Below the pieces are notes generated by a model. The model made no database searches. It was not told the DNA's origin and worked only from the letters and a program-made list of their open reading frames with translations. Below, piece after piece: positions 55,070 through 64,000 of a DNA stretch of 64,000 nt. This stretch comes from Lindgomyces ingoldianus (taxonomy: Eukaryota; Ascomycota; Dothideomycetes; Pleosporales; Lindgomycetaceae): the NCBI RefSeq assembly GCF_010093535.1, contig NW_022985169.1:1230589-1294588 (forward strand). The letters run 5' to 3'. Made by a program: the position numbers and the translations under genes. Each line of letters opens with the position of its first letter. Within the stretch, counting starts at the first letter, position 1.

Positions 55070-55908
55070 GTTGACGGTTGCAAGTCGCGATGGAGCAAGG
55101 GGATCGGGATGTGAGTGAGTGTCGAACGTTGGGAGAGAAGAGTGTGGAGGACATGGGGGAGAACGGATGAGAGGGGTGGTCATGGGAAGAAAAATTCAAT
55201 CCAGGCAGCTGGGTCGGTCATGAAGCGTTTGCTAATTCTTCTCCTTCACCTCTCCCATGGGTGGTGATGAGTGAAGGTGGTGTTGAAGACAAACTCCTGG
55301 CCAGCCGACGAGGAGCGGGCCAATCGCAGCCCGGGAAGCACTACGCTAGCCCTGTTCCGGACTGTCAGTAACCCAGATCCCACCACAAAAGATTGGTGCA
55401 AGGTGGGAGAAGAGAAAAGTGTATTCAGAGCAGCTCGTGAATATGTGACAATATTAAGGACAATTGCAGAAATTGAAAATTCGGTGCGACGTACCTCGGT
55501 CGCGGCAATGATGTCACGAAGAGAGGAAGGAAGGAGCCTCTGGCCCGCCCGACGCCGGCGAGCTCGCCAAAAGAACAGGTAAGCCGCGCGATAATAAAAA
55601 GTTCGAACAGCAGAGGATGCTATGCAAAGCGTAGTGAGGCCAAGGTGCACATCCAGAAGAGGAAGAGGTTCTGAGAAGATGTTGGAGGAAGGATGGTGGG
55701 TCAGTTAAGGCAGCTTGCTCTTCATAAACAGTCGCGCTGTCTCGTGCTTGCCTTTCAGGACGCGATCGTGTGCCTGCCGCATCCAATCATCCACTAAGCG
55801 TCAGCCGACCATGATTTGAACTATCGTGTGAGTCTACGGTTTATCAGAAGCTCTCTAGATCTTGATTTCCTGTCCCGCTTGCTCTACGCAGCCTGTTTCC
55901 AATCCATT
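55070..55908. other. Divergent intergenic region OTU gene / D-amino-acid oxidase
   Basis: Open frames on both strands (103 codons at 55271 plus, 134 codons at 55650-55246 minus) overlap each other and show no family features. A tRNA-like T-loop string near 55812 was checked and rejected. Confidence 0.5.
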
Positions 55909-57455
55909 ATGCCCACGACAAACGTTATAATTATCGGGTGAGTCTATCTTACCGCCCAGGGTCCAGCCTCACGCCCTGTCGTGCTGTCCTTTTATCGACA
56001 TTTCCGCTCATGGGATTTTCCATTTGCTGACCAATTGCAGGGCCGGGGTTGTGGGATTGACCACCGCAAATCTACTGTCTCGCCACAAGAACCTCCGGAT
56101 TACCATCGTGAGCAAGCACATGCCCGGCGACTATGATATAGAGTATGCATCACCTTGGGCAGGTGCCAATTACTTCCCCATGGGCAAACCGGGCTCAAAT
56201 TTGCAAAAATTTGAAAAAGCGACCTGGGCGGAACTTGATCGGCTCTGTCGGGAGGTTCCGGAGGCTGGCATTCATTATCAGGAGACTGTCATTTTTGGCC
56301 GCAAAAAGGATGCGGACTCAGCTACTGGCCGGTGGCTCCAGGAGCTGGTAAGGGAAGACGCATGGTTTAAAGATGTCGTACCAAATGCAAGTTCTGATTT
56401 CCTCTTGTGGAAAGCATTTCAAAACAGCCACAAGCTGAGGCAGCAGTAACACGGCTGTCAGACAGCCAATCTCTCTCCTCAATTGACAGTTTCATTGAGG
56501 TTTTGCTTCGAGGCAACAATAATCGGGCCTTCCAGTCCGCTCAAGGCAGCTCTTTGGCAGCCATTCCCCTCTTAGCCCCCGCTGCTGCCTTCCACTTTCC
56601 TGGGCAACCACTTGCTCGGCCTTATGATACTCTGAACCGTTCCACGTTCTCAATGGCTAGTAGAGCTTCAACTAATATTCACAGTTCCGCGTCCTTCTAA
56701 AGTCAGAGATCCCTGCAGGCTATGACACAGGCACCTCATTCACATCCGTATGCCTCAACACTGCCATCTACCTTCCCTGGCTACTTGGACAATGCGTCAA
56801 GAACGGCGTCGTTTTGAAGCGTGGAATCCTATCCCATATCTCTGAGGCCGTATCCCTACACCACTCTGGTGAACTCGCCGACATCGTCGTCAACTGCACT
56901 GGGCTCTTGGCCGCCAAACTCGGCGGAGTAATGGATTCCGATGTATATCCCGGTCGCGGCCAAATCGTCCTTGTTCGAAATGAGCCGGGAGTTATGGCCA
57001 CGGTAAGCGGCACTGATGACGGGGACGACGAAGCAACCTACATCATGCAACGTGCCGTAGGTGGCGGCACAATCCTTGGTGGTTGTCTTCAACACGGGCG
57101 TTGGGAATCTCAACCTGATCCTAATCTCGCTCAGCGTATCATGCAACGGTCTATCGAGATTTGTCCAGCGCTGGCACCGAAGACGGGGAAGGTCTCGGAG
57201 CTGTCCGTCATTAGGCATGGGGTAGGATTGAGACCAATGAGGAAGGGTGGGCCAAGAGTTGAGAAAGAGAGGATTGGGGGGGTATGGATTGTACATAATT
57301 ATGGTCATGGAGGGTACGTATCCTATTATCTCCTCCCAGACACTGACCATGTGCTAAGAAAATTCGACAGATATGGCTACCAGGCGTCTTATGGGAGTGC
57401 ATGGGAGGTTGAGAAGCTAGTTGAGGGCATCTTGGGAGAGAAGGCGAGGTTGTAG
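55909..57455 (+). CDS. DAO1: D-amino-acid oxidase, peroxisomal
   Basis: This FAD enzyme oxidises D-amino acids to 2-oxo acids, ammonia and hydrogen peroxide. Four exons (55909-55937, 56041-56386, 56685-57313, 57371-57455) give 362 residues. The N-terminus TTNVIIIGAGVVGLTTANLL is the dinucleotide-binding fold. YASPWAGANYFPM follows, then the substrate-binding region VIRHGVGLRPMRKGGPRVEK and the DAO signature HNYGHGGYGYQASYGSAWEV. The C-terminus ARL fits a type 1 peroxisomal targeting signal. The second intron is 298 nt, far longer than its neighbours, and starts GCAAGT (GC-AG); its TTCACAG acceptor restores VVPN|FRVLLKSEIPAGYD. Peroxisomal oxidation of D-amino acids as a nitrogen source is a known fungal trait. 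It might also be a D-aspartate oxidase; the sequence by eye does not decide. Confidence 0.9.
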
Positions 57456-57487
57456 ATACTTCTTCACTGCAGTGTCGTTCCAGCCCC

Positions 57488-60400
57488 CTAACTCACTTCG
57501 TTCCCTTCAAATAAACCACCCAATCGCTCATCCCTAGCAACCAACACTGCCTTTTCCGCCTCCCAAATGCCTTTTAGGTCGTCATCCGCCTGACACACAG
57601 CATCCAACATACCCACACACTCCTTCAACTCCCACCTAACCTCCTCAATCTCCTTCTTCTTTTCCTCTCCCTCCTCCTCTCCACACCTGACCCAGCACAC
57701 ACAGACACCCTTCATAATCTCCCCCCTATACCTCCCTACCCTAGGCCAGCAATTCAGTACCACAGCTTGCAAGCCTTTCACGCTCCCTACTATCAGTGGG
57801 GGGTGGGCAAGGCCGAGCGGTTCAGTTAGGATGCTTGAGAGTAAGGGAAGGAGTGATTGCAGATGTTTGACTGCATCTATTTGCATAGCATTGATCAGGG
57901 TGGGGAGGTGGGAGAGGAGGCTTGTCGCGAGTCTAGGGTAGGTTGACGGCGAGGCGTGGGAAACTGGCGCGAGAATACACAATCGTAGGAGTTTGTCAAG
58001 GAATTTCTCTCGCGGGGTGGAGAGCGTGTTGATAGGTTGGGGTGTTGTAGAGGAATGTGATGGTGGTGGGTACATGACTTCCGCCAATTCCATGAGTGCG
58101 GGGAAGGCTTTATCTAGGAGAAGAACACTCTCTTTTTCTTCCGTCAGAGTGGGCAAGTAGGTAAATAGTGGTATCAGCGTTATTTCAAACACATTTCCAA
58201 GCCCGGTGCGAGAGAGAAGTGAGGGCGATGTTGAAGCCAGAAGTAAAGTAAGAAATTCACAACCGCGGGATTTCCATTTGATATCGAGATTATCAGTCAT
58301 CTTTAGAATTGGAGGGACTAGTAAACCCCAATTTGCTTCTATGCCCTTTTGACCCAAGATTAAGAGGGTCCATCGAAGCAAGTCTATCGCATATCCATTT
58401 TTCGGGTCCTTCCACGGCGCCTTGCTGGTATCGTCCGGAAATTGTGCCTTTTGGTCGGGATGAGATGGGGCTGCGCGGCCAGCCGGTGTGAGGTTTGGGT
58501 GAGGTTTGGAGTTACTCTGGGAGAAGAGGGGGCGGATGGTAAGCTGAAGGAAGTGAGATGCGAGGCGGGAGGGTAGCTCACTCTGCTTGCCCGCCATGGC
58601 GGCTGTACGGTTTTCTTTCACAGCTTCAATGGCTTCGGTTGGATCGGCGATGTCGGGGTTGCGGAGCTGCCAGGCCATAACGATGTCGAGGGCGTCTCTC
58701 ATCCATGGACCGGGTTTCGTGTTCAGGGCTTTGGCGAGCTCGGTGCCGGTGATGAGTGGTTTGAAGGTGTAGGCCTCGAGGATACCGTATTTAGAAAGCT
58801 GGTTGAGGAATGTTGAGTAAGAGTTGAATATTTCTTCGAATAAATTAATCGAATGTCAAGCTCGAGGGTGGTGGTCACTTACGCTCTTGTGAGATTGACC
58901 CAAGTACAATCTCGTAGATGAGGGAGAATAGAAGCTGGCTTCTCCATGTCGGACCCCACCGCCGGATGGCCATACCTAATGTGTCCCTAGCAGTGGGGTC
59001 CTCTCCAGCAGCCTTTGCGTTCGGCCGCCTGAGTTGAGTGTAGCAGGCGTCCACCAGCTTCCGAATATCTTCACCATCCCTAAGACAGGCGGTAACAACA
59101 TCACAGATCTTGTTTGGCGCTTTGATGCCTTCCCGCGCAACTAGCGTAGCAGCATAAAAAGGGCGCTGGGTGGGTTTTGAGTGAGGTACCATAGGCGCAT
59201 CAACCCACGGCATAAGGGTTGCCCAGATCCAGGCAAAATACTGCTCCTCCTCGTTCCGTATTAATGTCTTGGGAATAATTTGAGGTATGTCTGGCTTTGC
59301 GGTTCGCAAATAGCACTCAACAAACTTATACGCAGGGGACAGATATTCAAGATCTGGTGGATGGTTGTTTGGTCTCGTAGGGTCGATGAAGATGGTGTTG
59401 TAGAGATCAAGTCTATCAATGAGTGCTAGAGCCATTTGTGGATCCGGCCCTTTGAGCATCTTCTCCGTTTCAATACCGACTCTCTCTCGGCTGATCTTGG
59501 CTCTTAACGCATCCTTAATATCAGGATTGCCCATGGCCTTTTCGGCCTCCGGGTCGATCTTGTAGTTGAGCCTGCTCGCAAAACGGATCAACCTGAGCAC
59601 CCGTAGCGGGTCGTCTTTGAAGGTTTGATACGGCTCTAGTGGGGTCCGAATGATCTTTCCATCCATATCCTCGAATCCCCGACCCGTGAAATCCTCGATC
59701 TCGGAGGTGTTGAGATTGTAGAACATGGCGTTGACGGTAGCGTCTCGGCGCATAGCGTCTTCTTCCGGGGTCCCGAACTCCATCTGTGGATTACGGCTTT
59801 CCTCTGTATATGTCTCCTTCCTGAGGTTAACGAGATCAATGTCTAAGCCCATGATCTTGGTGGTAACTGTCTCCAAGTGCTTGGACTTCTCCGGGTTGGC
59901 TTCAATCTTGTAGAGTCCTGGAGCGACCCTTCTACTCTTGTCTTTTCCACCAGACTTGCTATTTTCCTCTTCTGGCAGCTCTAGTCCATATTTTGCCGGG
60001 TTTCCGGGAATCTCAAGATAGTCTTTCAATTTCATGCCGAACTGGTAGCCCGTCATCTTGTTGATGGCAACGTCAATGTCATGGCTATCGACCCCGAGTA
60101 GCTTGTCTCGAACCCAGCCCCCGGTGAAGCGCAACACAACCTTCTCCTTTGAGAGCTCATCGGGCACGACCACTCCAGCTTCGGCGGTCTTGGGCACGGA
60201 CGTCTCATCGACAAAGGCAGCTACATCCAGAAGCAAGTGACGAAGTTTCGCTTCGACTTCGGTCAATTCAATAGTCGTAGGGTTTAAGCCCGATTTGGAT
60301 GCCATGGTTCCAAAGGGCTGTATTGAGCAAGGAACAGAGAAGTCAATTTTCCTCCGCTTGGGGCGCGGCTCGTTTTGCAGGTTTGACGTTGGAGTTTTCT

Positions 60401-60566
60401 CCGTGAGCATGTAGTGACAAGCGGGGAGAAATTGTTTGCAGGTGAAGGAGCAAACGGAGTAGGGCAGTTTTGGATGTGGAAAATGACGTGGGGATAAATC
60501 ACCTGCACGTTTTATCAGGAGGGAGAAGGCACGGGGTGAACAGAGGCGGAGGCTCATAAATAGCAT
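57488..60566 (-). CDS. CCA1: CCA tRNA nucleotidyltransferase (CCA1) fused in frame to a TTI2-like domain
   Basis: Two exons, 60566-58883 and 58833-57488, form one frame of 1009 residues. Residues to about 620 are a class II CCA-adding enzyme: FTGGWVRDKLLGVDSHDIDV (motif A with the Asp pair), RDATVNAMFYNL with DFTGRGFEDMDGKIIRTP (motif B), DDPLRVLRLIRFASRLNY (motif C), ISRERVGIETEKML (motif D), and the normal end KPGPWMRDALDIVMAWQLRN. It adds CCA to tRNA 3' ends in nucleus, cytosol and mitochondria. The frame then continues without stop through a region resembling TELO2-interacting protein 2: LTIRPLFSQSN, LTPAGRAAP, APWKDPKNG, DLLRWTLLILGQKGIEANW and GLLVPPILKMTDNLDIKWKS, ending near 57488. 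TTI2 is a TTT-complex subunit for PIKK maturation. ATGs at 60566, 60410 and 60305 could give mitochondrial and nuclear/cytosolic forms. Confidence 0.87.
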
Positions 60567-60945
60567 TCATGGGAGTCAAGATAGCGGCGTCCAACGATGA
60601 AAGGGACCAGATTATCCCAGCAAGAACGTTTCTAGTGGATTTCCGATGGAGGAGATGTACATTCGGATGCGAATGGCCCAGAAGAAGCGTCGTGAAAAAG
60701 AGTTGTGGCGACGATGGAGATTTCGATGTTCGCTCCAGTCACGGAGTTCCGAAGCTCAATGGGGCCAACGAAGATATGTGGTGGTCACTCCCCATCGCTG
60801 ACTTCAAGCCTGCAAACGCCCCAACACTGCCATTAATACCGCATCCAACGCTCCCTAGAGACGACTCCCTGCCCGAATACATGCCCGTACCCCTAGAAAC
60901 TGCGCGCGCAATCCGTTCCTCGTGGGCGCACCGCCCGAGCCTCCC
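60567..60945. promoter_or_regulatory. Divergent promoter CCA1 / TRS85
   Basis: These 379 bp lie between the two start codons. A 126-codon plus-strand frame (60569-60949) spans it but overlaps the start of TRS85 in another frame and shows no family features, so it is treated as leader. Confidence 0.5.
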
Positions 60946-63365
60946 ATGACGCCGCTGCAAGATGCCACGCCCAAGCCCCCCCAGTATCCCGCCGACCTCG
61001 AGGCCTCGATGGTCCTGCCCAAGCAGCGAGCGTCGCCGGCTTCATCCCTCGCCTCCCTTCCCTACCGAAGATCGAACCCCTCTCTGCAGAAGCTGTTCGA
61101 GTCGACAGCCTCAATTTCGGGCTCGCGCCCAAGCTCCGGCACCGCAACTCCCACCGCCTCAGTAGTTCCTAGCTCCGTATTCTCCCAGGCATCGACACAG
61201 AATGGCACAGGAACACCAGGCAGTCTGCCTCCAGGCGTGTCAGATGAACACAGAAACCTCATACAGCGCGCCTTTGTGCCCCATGTGGCGGTACTGGCGG
61301 ACGAAGCGACAGAGGCGATGCTGCGGGGGAAGGGTTTAGAAGGAGGATTGTTGCAACTGCTACGGCCGTTTGGGGAGTTGGTACCTGGAAAAGTAACGAT
61401 AAGAGACAGTATTGGCGCTAGCAAGAGCCATGAGGATTTTGGCATCAGATTTGTTGGCGTCCGTGACGGACTAGTACCGCCAACCTCAGCAGGACGGAAT
61501 TCAGAGCTTCGAATGGACACAGTGACGGGGCAGGGTGCGGGCGGCAGGATTTCGTCGGGTGTTCCTCGCCCACAACGGACAGGCGGTCATGTTAGACAGA
61601 TTGAAGAGCTAGTGGATCGCCATCTGCAATATTCCGAGTTCAACACCCACGATATGGTCCCTGATTACCTCAATCACAAAGAAGCACCTTCCCAGTCCGA
61701 CACCTCTTCATCTCCCTTTCACACTCTATATCTACGGCGGCTACTGTCTGGCCTGCCGGTAGTGTCCCACGAAACCTTCGCCCACCCCGTGGCATGCGTC
61801 ATTGCGGTGAGCTCGCGACATCCAAATCCAACAGAAGAGATACGCAAACTCTATGCTCTCCAACATGACGGTGCGCTCCGAATGCCTCAGTTCGTCGAAA
61901 ACGATTACCTTCGATATTATGTTTTAGTCCATGATGAAGAGACAGGGGACATTGCCCACTCTAACCAGACGTTCGAATCGATGAAGCGGCACTTTGGATT
62001 CCACTGCCATCTCCTTCGACTGAAGAGCCAGCAATGCATCCCATCTGATGATGACAGTGTGCGGCTTCCGATATGTGAGTGGATGTCTGCTGCAGAAGAG
62101 CTGGCAGAGATACAGAAGCGAGGTAAGTTTGTCACATGAAGCTTTTACATCGCTTCAGGTAGTATCAAATTGTGCTGATCTTGCTCTCAGAAACCACCGA
62201 CGACATATCAGACCCCACACCTTACCTCCCAGACTCTGATATCACAGCTATTCGAACCTTCGTCCGCGAGCTCGTTGTGCAATCCGTTGTTCCTAACATG
62301 GAGCGCAAAGTCGCAACCTGGAACGAGCAAGTCCTCGCCCGGAGACGAGGTCTCTCAGGCCGCTTCATGTCCTTATCAAAACGCTGGACACCATTTGGCT
62401 CCAGCCGGAATAGCTCCTCTCCGACCGTAGGCTCGTCTTCCAATTATGATAGTATCCAAGAATTCTACCGACCAGACGCGCCCGAAGCATTAATGCGCAA
62501 ACTGGCGGATTACTGCTTCATGCTGCGGGACTTCAAACTCGCCCTCTCAACGTATGACATTCTCCGCACAGACTTCAACAACGACAAAGCATGGCGGCAT
62601 TACGCCGGCGCTGTCGAAATGGCGGCCCTATCCGCCCTGCTCTCCACCAGCCCCCTTTCTTCCAAGACCCGAACTGAGAACATCGATTCCTGGATCGAAG
62701 CAGCCGTATACAGCTACACAGACCGCCAACTCAAACCAACTCCCTACTACGCCCTTCGTACCCTCGCCCTAGGTCTCGAACTCCTCCGTCTCCGCGGCTC
62801 CTCGGCTGCGGACGACGCTGCACGTTGGGCGTCCCGCATCCTAGAAACCGGGATCGTAGGCCCTGTAGGCCACGCGCTTTTCACAGAACGCATATCCACA
62901 TGTTACTCGATCCGCACCGGCATCGGGTCCATGAACCTCGGTGCGCGCCGCCGAAAAGCCGCATTCTGGTCCGTCCTCGCCGCCGAAACCTGGCTCCGCC
63001 TATCTAAAGCCTTGCAAGCAGAGCGCTGTCTAGATACTGCTTTGCGATTATACAACTTTAACACAGAAAATGCTTCTGGGGCTGTCAAACTCCCGTTTCC
63101 GCAAATGCAGGCTTTCATAGATGATCTCCGACAGCAGATTCTAGGATTGCGGTTGGAGATCCGCGGGTTTGAGGAAGGGGACGAGGGCGAGGGGGACGCG
63201 GTGCAGCAGAGTTTGATGGTGGAGGAGGCCACGGAAACATTAGATAAGAGCCCCCGTGCGCATCGGAAGAGCTTGATTGGGGCGCCCCCGCCGCCGATTG
63301 ATGTCGGGCCGTTGAGCCCGATGTTGGAGAGGGGTGAGGGGAGGAGGGATGATCAATTTGAGTGA
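60946..63365 (+). CDS. TRS85: TRAPP III subunit Trs85 (TRAPPC8)
   Basis: This is the specific subunit of the TRAPPIII tether that activates the Ypt1/Rab1 GTPase at the autophagosome assembly site and early Golgi. Two exons, 60946-62122 and 62191-63365, give 783 residues. After a Ser/Pro-rich N-terminus (SSLASLPYRRSNPSL) come RAFVPHVAVLADEATEAMLR, GGLLQLLRPFGELVPGKVTI, EDFGIRFVG, HETFAHPVACVIAVSS, NDYLRYYVLVHDEETGD and EESMKRHFG-type SMKRHFGFHCHLLRL. The second exon has the helical repeats PEALMRKLADYCFMLRDFKL and ALSTYDILRTDFNNDKAWRH. The start is the ATG at 60946 (MTPLQDATPK); the frame is open a few codons upstream without another ATG. The C-terminal 100 residues are acidic and disordered. 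Confidence 0.9.
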
Positions 63366-64000
63366 ATGAATATATATAGCTGGGTGTTCTTTTAAGATTT
63401 CCTTCGGCCCGGCACATGCGAGAAGAGGCTCTACCTACCGGGTGTTTGGCATTGCAGTGGCGTTGGGGATATGACAAATTATATAGCACAGCACTATCTT
63501 GGCAGAGATGATAGGATAGGATAGATACTCTATACACTGGATAGGCGTAGGCTTAGGGTGGAGGGGGTGTTGGCATTGGCGTCCGGGTATCGGGGATATG
63601 GGTGAGAGACATTGTAAGTAGATGGGAATGTATTTGATTATAACGCCTGGCACTTATCTGCCTGTGTGCCTCTCTGTATTAAGACTAATGGAGCCGCCCG
63701 GGTATATTATAAGATGTTGGAAAAGACAGGGATTGCAACTCCTAGTCGTTAGGGTTATAACCTAGCAAAGACGTTAGGGAAAGGAGTTTACACATAAAAT
63801 GCTGCTTGAGCGGCTCCGGTAGCGTCGAGAAATCCAAAGGGCGACGTGGGGACACGAAGGTATGTGCAACACCACCCTAATGTCTCCTAATATGTCTCCT
63901 ATTATACATCAGTCCTTAGGGTCCTCCCTTTCAACTTGAAGTCTAACTCAATCCCCGTAGGCTTTAAATTCTAAGTCTTGCCCAATCAAGCCCCCCTCCA
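63366..64000. other. 3' flank of TRS85 and right edge of the window
   Basis: No coding signal was seen. The last 290 bases have a different texture and may belong to a mobile element (next entry). Confidence 0.45.
63715..64000. mobile_element. Possible start of a long terminal repeat, cut by the window edge
   Basis: The stretch begins TGTTGGA, the usual first bases of fungal Ty1/copia-type LTRs. It continues AT-rich with short internal repeats (CTAATGTCTCCTAATATGTC then TCCTATTATACATC). The inverted end, target duplication and internal coding region would lie outside the window, so this is only a suggestion. Confidence 0.25.

Noticed and set aside
55246..55650. 134-codon minus and overlapping 103-codon plus frames
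   Set aside because: They overlap each other in an intergenic region and show no recognisable features.
55780..55910. tRNA-like T-loop (GTTCAAATC on the minus strand)
   Set aside because: The T-stem does not pair and no matching acceptor or D arm is present.
60569..60949. 126-codon plus frame before TRS85
   Set aside because: It overlaps the TRS85 start in another frame and has no family similarity; treated as leader.

Overview
The window is nuclear DNA of a filamentous ascomycete (Pezizomycotina). The signs are many short 45-110 nt introns with GT..CTAAC..AG signals, split housekeeping genes with typical fungal versions (ERG2, VMA8, ATP17, CCA1, TRS85), long serine/proline-rich proteins, and no bacterial-type operons. 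I cannot place the class from sequence alone. All gene models below were built by reading splice junctions by eye against known family sequence; about 50 introns were placed.

Layout. 0-12 kb: SYF1 splicing factor (minus, runs off the left edge), VMA8, a U1A/U2B-type RRM protein, an MFS transporter, ERG2 sterol isomerase, a half-length degenerate DEAD-box protein, and a four-helix membrane protein. 12.4-19.1 kb has no intact gene. It holds three strongly eroded genes: an NCS1-type nucleobase/ureide permease (minus), a biotin-dependent carboxylase of urea-amidolyase type (plus), and a Zn2Cys6 regulator (minus). Together they look like a dead nitrogen-source utilisation cluster, bracketed by an imperfect 35-bp direct repeat. 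19.5-31.3 kb: a PAN-like single-pass membrane protein, a basic small protein, a 1438-residue disordered protein, then ATP17 and the NDUFS4-type complex I subunit back to back on a 240-bp shared promoter, and a 64-residue small gene.

31.5-37.3 kb: tubulin cofactor D and the DNA polymerase delta third subunit (Cdc27/POLD3) diverge from one promoter. 37.3-40.8 kb is gene-poor. 40.8-50.3 kb: an Alr4036-type FMN-binding protein, two fungal proteins of unknown function (one with tandemly repeated exons), a Ser/Thr-rich two-helix membrane protein and a CE3/SGNH esterase. 50.3-53.9 kb is a second gene desert with a degenerate minisatellite. 53.9-63.4 kb: an OTU deubiquitinase, a peroxisomal D-amino-acid oxidase, a CCA1 tRNA nucleotidyltransferase that reads in frame into a TTI2-like domain, and TRS85. 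A possible LTR starts at the right edge.

Most intact genes are housekeeping genes that do not form one pathway. The points of greatest interest are the dead permease/carboxylase/regulator cluster, the CCA1-TTI2 fusion, the DEAD-box half gene, three GC-AG introns, the repeated exons with one broken donor, and several micro-exons.
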